Shown here piece by piece: positions 16,348 through 23,583 of a stretch of 64,000 bases of DNA. The notes beneath the pieces are model-generated. The model did no database searches, was not told the origin of the DNA, and worked only from the letters and a program-made list of their open reading frames with translations. A program made the position numbers and the translations under genes. How positions within the stretch are numbered: position 1 is the stretch's first letter; each line of letters begins with the position of its first letter. The stretch is from Nocardioides marinus (GTDB lineage Bacteria; Actinomycetota; Actinomycetes; Propionibacteriales; Nocardioidaceae): NCBI RefSeq assembly GCF_013408145.1, contig NZ_JACBZI010000001.1, positions 1,116,001 through 1,180,000 on the forward strand, in the 5' to 3' direction.

Positions 16348-16369
16348 GAAAATTCTTTCCAGGAATTCT
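16348..16369. promoter_or_regulatory. AT-rich inverted repeat upstream of ECF gene
   Basis: In a region of about 70 percent GC, this short stretch contains GAATT and AATTC-type half-sites (read on the minus strand AGAATTC, 6 nt, GAATTTT). It lies about 50-70 nt upstream of the sigma factor's GTG, a place suited to an activator, operator or the sigma factor's own promoter. No assignment can be made. Confidence 0.3.
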
Positions 16370-16503
16370 GCGGAACCGCGTCATGACCTCACCGCGGTCG
16401 CGTCCCCTCCCCGAAGAACCCGCCATGGTGGCGGCGGCCGACGTCCCGGACCCCCTGGACAGCGCCGGCGTGCACGACCAGAGCAGACGAGGAGGAGGAC
16501 CGG

Positions 16504-17145
16504 ATGGGAAGGCTGGCAGACCTGCTGCGCCGCCCGGCGCCGGGCCCCACGTCGCTCGAGCACGCACGGGACGTCGGTCGCCGCCTGGCGCGGGACGGTG
16601 CGAGCGTGGGAGAGGCGCTGCGCACCCTGCGGGCCGAGGAGCAGGCACGGGGTCGGGAGCCTCGTACCGAGGAGGTGGAGGCCCTCGTGGAGGGCTGGGC
16701 CGACACCACCCTCGGGCACCTGCACCGGCTCACCTGCGAGGACCCGCTCACGGGTCTCGCGACCACGGCCCACCTGCGGACCAGGCTGGCCGAGCAGCGG
16801 CGCGCGGGTCTCGACCTCGCGCAGGCCCATGCCCTGGTCGTCGTGTCGCCGGGCGGTACGGAGGGAGACCGCCCGGCGCACGACTCCGACTCGCTCAGGG
16901 CGGCGTTGTGGGGCGCCGCCCTGGGCGAGCGGGTCCGGGTGGTCTTCGGGGAGGAGACCGTCGCCCACACCGCCTCGGGGCGGGTCGTGGTGCTGGCGCA
17001 CAAGGACCGCCGGCTCGAGGGACTGGTCGGCCTGCTGCGGCGCCTGCTGCTGGAGGACGGGTACGACGTCACCACCCGCGTGCACCCGCTCCCGGAGGGG
17101 GAGCTGGAGCTCGTGCTGCTGCTCGAGCGTCTCGACGGCGCGTAG
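16504..17145 (+). CDS. Hypothetical protein with degenerate GGDEF-like segment
   Basis: A 213-residue cytosolic protein, not recognised as a named family. Residues 1-75 are helical and charged. At residues 76-98, CEDPLTGLATTAHLRTRLAE closely resembles the first conserved stretch of GGDEF domains (DPLTGLxNRxxL), but the later GG(D/E)EF loop is absent, so cyclase activity is not expected. The C-terminal half alternates strands and helices like a fold remnant (RVVVLAHKD, LELVLLLERL). The start is well supported by GAGGAGGAGG upstream. It runs opposite to the ECF sigma gene with 205 nt between. Confidence 0.6.
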   Translation: MGRLADLLRRPAPGPTSLEHARDVGRRLARDGASVGEALRTLRAEEQARGREPRTEEVEALVEGWADTTLGHLHRLTCEDPLTGLATTAHLRTRLAEQRRAGLDLAQAHALVVVSPGGTEGDRPAHDSDSLRAALWGAALGERVRVVFGEETVAHTASGRVVVLAHKDRRLEGLVGLLRRLLLEDGYDVTTRVHPLPEGELELVLLLERLDGA

Positions 17146-17195
17146 GGAGGGTGGCTGCCGCGCACCGCGGCAGGTGCTCGCGGCCTTCGCAGCCA

Positions 17196-17267
17196 GACGG
17201 ACCGAACGGTCCTCGGAGAGCGCGTCCCAGGCTTGGCGCGTGTGCGTCCGGGCCCGTTCGGTCCGTC
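17196..17267. repeat. 14-bp perfect inverted repeat, nested hairpin
   Basis: GACGGACCGAACGG (17196-17209) and its exact complement CCGTTCGGTCCGTC (17254-17267) are separated by 44 nt that hold a smaller hairpin (CCAGGCTTGG with flanking CGCG). It lies in the 188-nt gap between the GGDEF-like and SRAP genes. It could be a structured RNA, a strong terminator, or a trace of a mobile element. No transposase gene is near. Confidence 0.65.
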
Positions 17268-17320
17268 CCTGTACGTACCCACCGGTCCCGACCACCCCGG
17301 CTGCCCGCTCCGCTCGCCCC

Positions 17321-17326
17321 TAGGCT
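17321..17326 (+). promoter_or_regulatory. -10 hexamer of SRAP-hydrolase operon
   Basis: TAGGCT, 7 nt before the ATG at 17334; no ribosome binding site. Confidence 0.6.
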
Positions 17327-17333
17327 GACCCGC

Positions 17334-18083
17334 ATGTGTGGTCGCTACGCCTCCAGTCGCAGGCCCGAGGACCTCGTCGAGGAGTTCGAGGTGGACCAGC
17401 CGATGCTGGAGGCCGCTCTCGAGCCCGACTACAACGTGGCGCCCACCAAGGACGTGTACGCCGTGCTCGAGCGGCCGCCCAAGGGCGAGGAGCGGCCCAC
17501 CGCCGAGCGCCAGCTGAGGGTGCTGCAGTGGGGCCTGGTGCCGTCGTGGGCCAAGGATCCCTCGATCGGCAACCGGATGATCAACGCCCGGGCCGAGACC
17601 GTCGCCGAGAAGCCGGCCTACAAGCGGGCCTTCGCCAAGCGCCGCTGCCTGCTCCCGGCCGACGGGTACTTCGAGTGGTACCCCACCGAGCAGCTCACGA
17701 AGGCGGGGAAGCCGCGCAAGCAGCCGTTCTTCATCCGGCCCAAGGACCAGGGGGTCCTCGCGATGGCCGGTCTCTACGAGATCTGGCGCGACCCGACCCG
17801 CGACGAGGACGACCCGCACCGCTTCCGCTGGACCTGCACGGTGATCACCACCGACGCCGAGGACGACCTCGGCCACATCCACGACCGGATGCCGATGATG
17901 GTCGAGCGTGAGCGCTGGGCCGACTGGCTCGACCCGACCGTCGAGGCCGGTGACCTCCTCCGGCTGCTCGCCCCCGCCGCCCCCGGACGGCTCGAGGCGT
18001 TCCCGGTGTCGACGCTGGTCAGCAACGTCCGCAACAACGGCCCCGAGCTGGTGGAGCCGCTGCCGCTGGAGGGGGAGCTGTGA
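17334..18083 (+). CDS. SRAP-domain protein (YedK / HMCES family)
   Basis: A 249-residue protein that in relatives caps abasic sites in single-stranded DNA by a covalent link through Cys2. The start must be this ATG because the mature N-terminus MCGRY supplies that cysteine. Other active-site parts are present: YNVAPT (Asn), [29 protein letters not shown] (catalytic Glu), and HDRMPM (His). The length is normal for the bacterial family. The downstream hydrolase gene overlaps its stop by 4 nt. A role in DNA lesion tolerance follows from the family; nothing links it directly to the hydrolase. Confidence 0.93.
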   Translation: MCGRYASSRRPEDLVEEFEVDQPMLEAALEPDYNVAPTKDVYAVLERPPKGEERPTAERQLRVLQWGLVPSWAKDPSIGNRMINARAETVAEKPAYKRAFAKRRCLLPADGYFEWYPTEQLTKAGKPRKQPFFIRPKDQGVLAMAGLYEIWRDPTRDEDDPHRFRWTCTVITTDAEDDLGHIHDRMPMMVERERWADWLDPTVEAGDLLRLLAPAAPGRLEAFPVSTLVSNVRNNGPELVEPLPLEGEL

Positions 18084-18730
18084 GCACCACCGAGAAGGTC
18101 GTCGAGACCCCGCACGGCCCGGGGCGCCTCGTGGTCCAGCGCGCCCGTACCGCCTCGGCGACGCTGCTGCTCAGTCACGGCGCGGGCGTGGGCATCGACA
18201 CCCGCGACCTCGAGGCCCTCGCGGCCGACCTGCCCCGCCAGGGCATCACCGTGGCGCGGTTCGAGCAGCCCTGGCGCGTGGCCGGACGCAAGGTGGCGAC
18301 CCCGCCGCCGACCCTGGACGCCGGGCTGCGTGCGGCCGCCGCGGCGCTCGGGTCACGACACCCCCTCGTCGTCGGTGGCCGGTCCGCGGGCGCCCGGTCC
18401 GCCGCGCGCTGCGCCGCCGACCTCGGCGCCCACGGCTGCCTCGCGCTGGCCTTCCCCCTGCACCCGCCGGGCAAGCCGGAGAAGTCGAGGCTGGCCGAGC
18501 TCGAGGGTGCCGGGGTCCCGACCCTGGTCGTCCAGGGGGAGCGGGACACGATGGGGCGCCCCGAGGAGTTCCCCGACCCGCTGCCCGACCAGGTGCACCT
18601 CGCGGTGGTGCCGGGGGCCGACCACGGGTTCAAGGTCCCGAAGCGCGGCGACCTCACCGAGGACGACGCCATGGCCCTGCTGGTCGAGGCCACGCTCGAG
18701 TGGCTGGTGCGCGAGGTGCTCCCCGACTGA
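18080..18730 (+). CDS. Alpha/beta hydrolase (KANL3/TEX30-like)
   Basis: A 216-residue alpha/beta hydrolase. [16 protein letters not shown] near residue 30 forms the oxyanion loop, [20 protein letters not shown] gives the GxSxG nucleophile elbow, [11 protein letters not shown] the acid region, and [11 protein letters not shown] the catalytic histidine. These traits fit the TEX30/KANL3-like group often called dienelactone hydrolase-like. The substrate is unknown. The GTG start overlaps the SRAP gene stop (GTGA), so translation is coupled. Confidence 0.8.
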   Translation: MSTTEKVVETPHGPGRLVVQRARTASATLLLSHGAGVGIDTRDLEALAADLPRQGITVARFEQPWRVAGRKVATPPPTLDAGLRAAAAALGSRHPLVVGGRSAGARSAARCAADLGAHGCLALAFPLHPPGKPEKSRLAELEGAGVPTLVVQGERDTMGRPEEFPDPLPDQVHLAVVPGADHGFKVPKRGDLTEDDAMALLVEATLEWLVREVLPD

Positions 18731-18761
18731 CGGGCGGGCTGCCGGGCCGGCTGAGGGGCGC

Positions 18762-18789
18762 GGGAATGCCCGCGTACGCCGGGGACGTT
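18762..18789 (+). promoter_or_regulatory. SigR/SigH-type promoter upstream of sigR
   Basis: GGGAAT (18762-18767) followed after 18 nt by CGTT (18786-18789) matches the promoter known for Streptomyces SigR and Mycobacterium SigH (GGGAAT and CGTT with 16-18 nt between). It lies about 80 nt before the sigR ATG. Positive autoregulation after thiol oxidation is the expected use. Confidence 0.75.
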
Positions 18790-18853
18790 GTGCCCCTCGT
18801 GATGGCACTGCTGGAACGCACCGACGAGCGGGTCGTCCCGACCGAACCGGGGC

Positions 18854-18859
18854 TAGGCT
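18854..18859 (+). promoter_or_regulatory. Second sigR promoter, -10 hexamer
   Basis: TAGGCT, 8 nt before the ATG at 18868. It would give a leaderless basal transcript from the housekeeping sigma factor, while the upstream promoter gives a longer induced one. Confidence 0.55.
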
Positions 18860-18867
18860 GGGGCACG

Positions 18868-19503
18868 ATGACTGACAGCCTGCTGCCGGACGAGCCGGTG
18901 GACCCCGCGACCGAGACCGACGCCGAGCGGTCCGCCCGCTTCGAGCGCGACGCGCTGCCCTTCCTGGACCAGCTGTACTCGGCGGCGATGCGGATGACCC
19001 GCAACCCCGCCGATGCCGAGGACCTGGTGCAGGAGACGTTCGCCAAGGCGTACTCCTCCTTCCACCAGTTCAAGCCGGGCACCAACCTGAAGGCGTGGCT
19101 GTACCGGATCCTCACCAACACCTTCATCAACAGCTACCGCAAGAAGCAGCGCCAGCCGCAGCAGTCGATGTCCGAGGACGTCGAGGACTGGCAGCTGGCC
19201 CGCGCGGAGTCGCACTCCTCGACGGGGTTGAAGTCCGCCGAGACCGAGGCGCTCGAGCACCTGCCCGACAGCGAGGTCAAGGACGCGCTGCAGCGGCTGC
19301 CCGAGGAGTTCCGCCTCGCGGTCTACCTCGCCGACGTCGAGGGGTTCGCCTACAAGGAGATCGCCGAGATCATGGAGACGCCGATCGGGACGGTGATGTC
19401 GCGGCTGCACCGCGGCCGCCGCCAGCTGCGCGACATGCTGACCGACTACGTGCGGGCCAACGACCTGCTGCCCGCCTCGAGCCTGCCTGGGGAGGGGTCG
19501 TGA
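18868..19503 (+). CDS. sigR: RNA polymerase sigma factor SigR (SigH homologue)
   Basis: A 211-residue ECF sigma factor for the disulfide-stress response. Region 2 is [20 protein letters not shown] and [19 protein letters not shown], and region 4 is [20 protein letters not shown] with [20 protein letters not shown]. All match SigR/SigH. It is followed directly by rsrA. An in-frame ATG at 18802 could give a version longer by 22 residues from the induced upstream transcript, as known for the longer, unstable form of SigR in Streptomyces coelicolor. The ATG at 18868 serves the basal promoter. Confidence 0.93.
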   Translation: MTDSLLPDEPVDPATETDAERSARFERDALPFLDQLYSAAMRMTRNPADAEDLVQETFAKAYSSFHQFKPGTNLKAWLYRILTNTFINSYRKKQRQPQQSMSEDVEDWQLARAESHSSTGLKSAETEALEHLPDSEVKDALQRLPEEFRLAVYLADVEGFAYKEIAEIMETPIGTVMSRLHRGRRQLRDMLTDYVRANDLLPASSLPGEGS

Positions 19504-19784
19504 CCGAGCACACCCACCACCATGACCACGACCCGAGCGAGAGCGAGTGCGCCGACTTCCTCGAGCGCATCGTCTACTTCCTCGACAACGAGCTCGACGA
19601 GGCCGACTGTGCCGTGGTGCGGATGCACCTCGACACCTGCAACCCCTGCCTGGAGAAGTACGACCTGCAGCGCACGGTGAAGTCCATCGTCGCCCGCTCG
19701 TGCTCGGAGTCCGCGCCCGAGGACCTGCGCGCCCGCGTGATGATGCGGGTGCGCGAGGTCCAGATCCGGATCAGCGAGACCTGA
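19500..19784 (+). CDS. rsrA: Zinc anti-sigma factor RsrA
   Basis: A 94-residue redox-sensing anti-sigma factor of SigR. The zinc motif MHLDTCNPC gives H-x3-C-x2-C, and a further cysteine near residue 17 ([10 protein letters not shown]) completes the site; oxidation forms a disulfide and frees SigR. The N-terminal His/Asp run (HTHHHDHD) may also bind metal. The GTG overlaps the sigR stop by 4 nt, which keeps the two proteins in balance. Length and motif spacing match the family. Confidence 0.92.
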   Translation: MTEHTHHHDHDPSESECADFLERIVYFLDNELDEADCAVVRMHLDTCNPCLEKYDLQRTVKSIVARSCSESAPEDLRARVMMRVREVQIRISET

Positions 19785-19801
19785 GTCCCCGCACACGCAA
19801 G

Positions 19802-19831
19802 AACCCCCGGGCCCTGTGGGCTCCGGGGGTT
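19802..19831. terminator. Bidirectional terminator between rsrA and bL37
   Basis: AACCCCCGG and CCGGGGGTT arms, extended inside by GCCC/GGGC, make a strong hairpin just after rsrA and before the end of the convergent bL37 gene. Confidence 0.8.
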
Positions 19832-19864
19832 CGGCGCGTCTGACGCGGAGGTGCTGGACCTCGC

Positions 19865-19939
19865 TCAGGCGTTGGGGCGCTTGCCGTGGTTCGCGCCCTT
19901 CTTCTTGCGAGCGCGGCGCTTGCGACCGGTCTTGCCCAT
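19865..19939 (-). CDS. 50S ribosomal protein bL37 (AURKAIP1/COX24-like)
   Basis: A 24-residue, extremely basic peptide beginning MGKTGRKRRARKKKG and ending GKRPNA, easily missed because of its size. It matches the small actinobacterial ribosomal protein bL37, found in mycobacterial 50S structures, and the COX24/AURKAIP1 domain. A GAGGAG site precedes the ATG at a good distance. It binds rRNA in the large subunit. In other actinobacteria it also lies near sigR/rsrA-type genes, as far as I recall. Confidence rests on nearly complete similarity to the remembered sequence. Confidence 0.88.
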   Translation of the reverse strand: MGKTGRKRRARKKKGANHGKRPNA

Positions 19940-20029
19940 GGTGATCTCCTCGGAATAGTCGTCGGCCCGTGCACAGGCCAGCGGCCAGTCTCCCAGGACC
20001 GGGAGCCCACGGGAAATCGAGGTCGGGGT

Positions 20030-20437
20030 TCAGGACCCGGCCAGGCGGCCCATGAAGCGCTCGGCGTCGACCACCACCCGGGTCACCTCGCCGGTCGCGA
20101 CGACCTTGCCTGGGCGGCCAGCCGGGGTGTCGGCGGCGTGCCGAGCGCTCACGGTGAGCCGGTGCAGCCGCCCGTCGACGTGGGTGACCGAGGCAGCGGC
20201 CTCGACCACCGCGCCCAGCGGGGTGGGCGCCTGGTGCTCGAGCTCCACCCGCGTCCCGACGCTGGTCTCGCCGTCACGCAGGTCCGGTGCGAGCGCGGCG
20301 CAGGTGGCGGCCTCCAGCCAGGCCAGCAGGCGCGGCGTGCCGAGCACCGGCAGGTCACCGGAGCCGACGGCCTGGGCCGTGTCGTCCTCGCCCACGGTGA
20401 AGCGCAGGGTCGCGGTCAGGTCGGTCCGGTCGGTCAT
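20030..20437 (-). CDS. Thioesterase, FlK-like hotdog fold
   Basis: A 135-residue single hotdog domain. RFTVGEDDTAQAVGSGDLPV, LLAWLEAATCAAL, and SVGTRVELEHQAPTPLGAVVEA follow the pattern of fluoroacetyl-CoA thioesterase relatives (Thr, Glu and His catalytic positions). Most such proteins hydrolyse short acyl-CoAs rather than fluoroacetyl-CoA, so a housekeeping acyl-CoA role is likely. The ATG overlaps the stop of the GNAT gene (ATGA). It is the third gene of an operon with the acetolactate synthase-like gene. Confidence 0.8.
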   Translation of the reverse strand: MTDRTDLTATLRFTVGEDDTAQAVGSGDLPVLGTPRLLAWLEAATCAALAPDLRDGETSVGTRVELEHQAPTPLGAVVEAAASVTHVDGRLHRLTVSARHAADTPAGRPGKVVATGEVTRVVVDAERFMGRLAGS

Positions 20438-20940
20438 GCGGTCCCTCCCAGGGTCGTGCCGAAGGCGATCAGGTGGACGTCGGGGACGGGGCTCCAGTCC
20501 CGCTCGGGCAGCCGGTTGAAGCCGTGCCGGGCGTAGAGCCGGTGGGCGGCGGTCATCTCCACCAGCGAGGACATCACGACCGCGCGGGCGCCGTCACGGC
20601 GGTAGTGGTCCAGGACGTGCTCGACCAGAGCCGAGCCGACCCCCTGCCCCTGGGCGCCCGGGGCGACCGAGAGCATCCGGAACTCGCCCTCGCCGGACTC
20701 GGCGATCTCCCGCCACGGCGACCCCGGCGGGCAGGTCGTGACGCTGCCGAGGACCTCGCCAGGGCCGTGCGGGTCGTCGGTCACGGCGACCCAGAGCTCG
20801 GCTTGCTCGGCCCGGGACGCGGCGTCGCGCAGGCGGGCCACGTAGGGGTCGTCGGGGCCGAGCGTGAAGGGCGCGTACGCCGCCGCGGTGACCTCGCCGA
20901 CGGCGGCGAGGTCGGCCGGGGCGGCCGGTCGGATGAGCAC
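20434..20940 (-). CDS. GNAT family N-acetyltransferase
   Basis: A 168-residue acetyltransferase that would use acetyl-CoA. The acetyl-CoA loop is LSVAPGAQGQGVGSALVEHV, with the Q/RxxGxG/A pattern, after a strand EFRML; the C-terminal strand LYARHGFNRLPERDW is usual. The GTG at 20940 starts at LIRPAAPADLAAV, the family's normal N-terminus; an earlier in-frame ATG would lie inside the upstream gene. It begins 10 nt after the acetolactate synthase-like gene. The acceptor substrate is unknown. Confidence 0.85.
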   Translation of the reverse strand: MLIRPAAPADLAAVGEVTAAAYAPFTLGPDDPYVARLRDAASRAEQAELWVAVTDDPHGPGEVLGSVTTCPPGSPWREIAESGEGEFRMLSVAPGAQGQGVGSALVEHVLDHYRRDGARAVVMSSLVEMTAAHRLYARHGFNRLPERDWSPVPDVHLIAFGTTLGGTA

Positions 20941-20950
20941 GGGCCAGCGG

Positions 20951-22600
20951 TCAGATGCCGAAGGTGTTGCGCGGGTAGGCGGCGTCGACGTCGGTGATGA
21001 TGTTGACCAGGTAGGGCACACCCGAGGCGAAGGCACGGTCCAGGGCCGGCCCGATCTGCCGCGGGTCGGTCACGCTCTCCCCGGCACCACCGAGGGCCTT
21101 GACCACCTCGTCGTAGCGGGTCTGCTTGGCCAGGTCCGCGGCCACGTCGTAGCCGTAGAGCATCTGCATCGGGCCCTTCTCCAGCCCCCACGCGGAGTTG
21201 TTGCCCATGACCATGACGACCGGCAGCCCGTGCCGCACCAGGGTGTCGACGTCCATGAGGGAGAAGCCCGCCGCGCCGTCGCCCAGCAGCAGCACGACCT
21301 GGGCCGAGGGACGGGCCAGGCGGGCCGCGATCGCGGCACCGAGTCCGGCGCCCAGGCAGCCGTAGGGGCCGGGGTCCAGCCAGCCCCCGGGACGCTTGGG
21401 CTCGACGAACTTGCCGGCGAAGGACACGAAGTCCCCGCCGTCGCCGATGACCACGGCGTCGTCGGCCAGGCGGGGCACCAGCTCGCCGTAGATGCGGGCG
21501 GGGTGGATGGGATCGGCCTCCGCGGTCAGCAGCGCGGCGTCGCGCTCGGCCGCGGCGCGGGCGGTCTCCTGCAGGCTCGTGCTCCACCCGGCGTACGACG
21601 TGCGGCCGCGGCGGTCGACCGCCTCGAGGATGCCGTCGAGGCAGGCGGTCAGGTCGCCGGCGACCGAGGCTGCCAGCGTGGCGTGCCCGCTGACCTGGTC
21701 GGCGGAGTCGGCCACGTGCACGACCCGGGCGGGCTCGGCGCCGTCCTTGCCGCCGAAGACGCCGTAGCCCAGCCGGAAGTCCAGCGGGGTGCCGACGACG
21801 ACCACGAGGTCGGCGGTGCCGAGGGCCTGGCCGCGGGCCTTCGTGGCCAGCAGCGGGTGCCCGCCGGGGATGATGCCGCGGCCCATGCCGTTGGTGATGG
21901 CGGGCAGGCCGAGCTCCTCGACCAGGCGCAGCGCGGCCTCCTCGGCGCCGTCGGCCCAGACGTCGGTGCCCAGCACCAGCACCGGGCGTGAGGCCCCCAC
22001 CAGCAGGTCCGCGATGGTCTCCAGCGCGTCGGTGTCGGGGTCCTGACCGCGGGCGGGGCCACCGGGGGCGACCTCGCCGGCGGAGGCGTTGAAGAACTCG
22101 TCCATCGGGACGTCGACGAAGACCGGTCCGCGGTGCGAGGACCGGGCCACGGTGAAGGCCTCGTGCATGCCGTCGAGCACGTCGCCGGCCGTGGGGATCG
22201 TGCGCGCGAGCTTGGAGACCGGCGCCAGGATCGGCGGCTGGTCGAGCTCCTGCAGCGAGCCGGTGCCCCAGCGGTTCTGCGGGGCGCGGCCACCGACCAC
22301 GACCATGGGGGAGCCGGCGAACTGGGCCTGGGCGATGGCGCTGACCCCGTTGGTCACGCCCGGCCCGGCCGTCAGCACCGCCAGCCCCGGCACCCGGGTC
22401 AGCTTGCCGGTCGCCTCGGCGGCGAAGGCCGCGGTCTGCTCGTGCCGCACGTCGAGCAGCCGCATCGGCGGGTCGGCCTGCACCGCGCCGTCGTACATCG
22501 GGAACACGTGGGCCCCGGACAGGGTGAACATGGTCTCCACGCCGTGGGCACGGGCCACGGCGACGGCCAGCGCACCGGCATGGCCCTCGAGCTGCGTCAT
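20951..22600 (-). CDS. Acetolactate synthase-like ThDP enzyme (IlvG type)
   Basis: A 549-residue thiamine diphosphate enzyme. The N-terminal domain has VETMFTLSGAHVFPMYDG and RHEQTAAFAAEATGK with the catalytic glutamate; the centre has an FAD/Rossmann-like domain; and the C-terminal domain has LLLGDGAAGFSLMDVDTL followed by NNSAWG, the GDG-x-NN ThDP/Mg motif. It resembles mycobacterial IlvG (Rv1820) more than the IlvB catalytic subunit, and no IlvN regulatory subunit gene adjoins, so a role outside valine/isoleucine synthesis is possible (for example an oxalyl-CoA decarboxylase- or MenD-like reaction). The ATG at 22600 is 7 nt from TAACGT. Confidence 0.82.
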   Translation of the reverse strand: MTQLEGHAGALAVAVARAHGVETMFTLSGAHVFPMYDGAVQADPPMRLLDVRHEQTAAFAAEATGKLTRVPGLAVLTAGPGVTNGVSAIAQAQFAGSPMVVVGGRAPQNRWGTGSLQELDQPPILAPVSKLARTIPTAGDVLDGMHEAFTVARSSHRGPVFVDVPMDEFFNASAGEVAPGGPARGQDPDTDALETIADLLVGASRPVLVLGTDVWADGAEEAALRLVEELGLPAITNGMGRGIIPGGHPLLATKARGQALGTADLVVVVGTPLDFRLGYGVFGGKDGAEPARVVHVADSADQVSGHATLAASVAGDLTACLDGILEAVDRRGRTSYAGWSTSLQETARAAAERDAALLTAEADPIHPARIYGELVPRLADDAVVIGDGGDFVSFAGKFVEPKRPGGWLDPGPYGCLGAGLGAAIAARLARPSAQVVLLLGDGAAGFSLMDVDTLVRHGLPVVMVMGNNSAWGLEKGPMQMLYGYDVAADLAKQTRYDEVVKALGGAGESVTDPRQIGPALDRAFASGVPYLVNIITDVDAAYPRNTFGI

Positions 22601-22607
22601 GTGGCGC

Positions 22608-22613
22608 ACGTTA
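22608..22613 (-). promoter_or_regulatory. -10 hexamer of the IlvG-type operon
   Basis: TAACGT on the minus strand, 7 nt before the ATG at 22600. Confidence 0.5.
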
Positions 22614-22642
22614 CCCGGCGGTCACCGCCGACGGGGGAGAGC

Positions 22643-23503
22643 TCAGTGCGCGTCGGGCGCCAGGGTCCAGGGGTTGGAGCGACGCAGCGCCTCGACCAGG
22701 ACGAGCAGCAGGTCGCTGCGCACCGCCGGGGGCCGGGGGCCGATGGCCAGCTGCAGGTAGAGGGCCCGCAGGAACGCCTCGGGGTTGGCCGAGCGGGCGT
22801 AGGGGTCGGCGTCCTCACCGGGACCGTGGGTGGCTGCGGCGGCGATGCGGTTGACCCACGGCTCGACGACCGAGAACGGCACGAGGTCGCGGCGCAGCAC
22901 CTGCACGACCGCGAGGGCGAGCCGGTCGGGCTCGCCACTGCCCCACGAGGTGGTCGTCGGCAGCAGCAGCCGGTCGGCGACCACGTCCAGCAGGACCGTC
23001 AGCTCGGGGGTGTGCAGGTGCGGGGAGCAGGCGAGCGTGCCCAGCGCGTCGGCCCCGTGGGCCACCGCGTGCGCCCACCCCTTGCCGGGCACGAAGCCGC
23101 GCAGGTCCTCCTCGCGCAGCAGCCAGGTCGCCAGTCGGTCGCCCCACTCCAGGATCTTCCCGCCGGGCACCAGGGGCCGCTGGTTGTCGCGAGCCACGCA
23201 GGCGCCGAGCACCAGTGCGGAGAAGGAGCGACGGAAGACCGAGTCGTCCCCGCGTGCGCCGAGGCCGGTCGAGAGCCCGGCGGCCATGCCGTCGCCGAGA
23301 CCGCCCAGCAGGTCGTCGTAGACGCCGCGGGAGACCCAGGTGGCCAGGGTCGGGAACGCGGTGCCGTCGCGCAGGACCGGGTCGGGGTCGCCGAGCATCC
23401 CGGTCAGCTCGGCGGTCAGATCACCGAGCGGTCGGTCGGTAGGTACGGCCATGTCGTCGGCCAGCACCTGCTTCCAGTAGCTCCCCGAGACGCTCCCCGT
23501 CAT
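22643..23503 (-). CDS. DUF2785 family protein
   Basis: A 286-residue helical cytosolic protein. FPTLATWVSRGVYDDLLGGL near residue 50 and PGKGWAHAVAHGADALGTLA near 135 are the family's conserved segments, with a histidine pair in WAHAVAHG. DUF2785 proteins have no known function. The ATG at 23503 is 7 nt after CAGGAT; a second in-frame start 30 nt upstream is less likely. It is a single gene, divergent from pdtaS. Confidence 0.78.
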   Translation of the reverse strand: MTGSVSGSYWKQVLADDMAVPTDRPLGDLTAELTGMLGDPDPVLRDGTAFPTLATWVSRGVYDDLLGGLGDGMAAGLSTGLGARGDDSVFRRSFSALVLGACVARDNQRPLVPGGKILEWGDRLATWLLREEDLRGFVPGKGWAHAVAHGADALGTLACSPHLHTPELTVLLDVVADRLLLPTTTSWGSGEPDRLALAVVQVLRRDLVPFSVVEPWVNRIAAAATHGPGEDADPYARSANPEAFLRALYLQLAIGPRPPAVRSDLLLVLVEALRRSNPWTLAPDAH

Positions 23504-23510
23504 GGGAGGA

Positions 23511-23516
23511 ATCCTG
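23511..23516 (-). promoter_or_regulatory. -10 hexamer of DUF2785 gene
   Basis: CAGGAT on the minus strand, 7 nt before the ATG at 23503. Confidence 0.4.
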
Positions 23517-23570
23517 CCACCCGGGCCCGACATCGCGAACCTCGGTCCTCGGCCCGCGCCAGCACGGTCC

Positions 23571-23576
23571 TAGGCT
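23571..23576 (+). promoter_or_regulatory. -10 hexamer of pdtaS
   Basis: TAGGCT, 7 nt before the GTG at 23584; no ribosome binding site. Confidence 0.6.
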
Positions 23577-23583
23577 CGCTCCC

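Noticed and set aside
16361..16385. GGAAT as a SigR-type promoter upstream of the GGDEF-like gene
   Set aside because: No GTT at the needed distance.
17196..17267. 14-bp inverted repeats as ends of an insertion sequence
   Set aside because: Only 44 nt lie between the arms, with no transposase and no target duplication seen.
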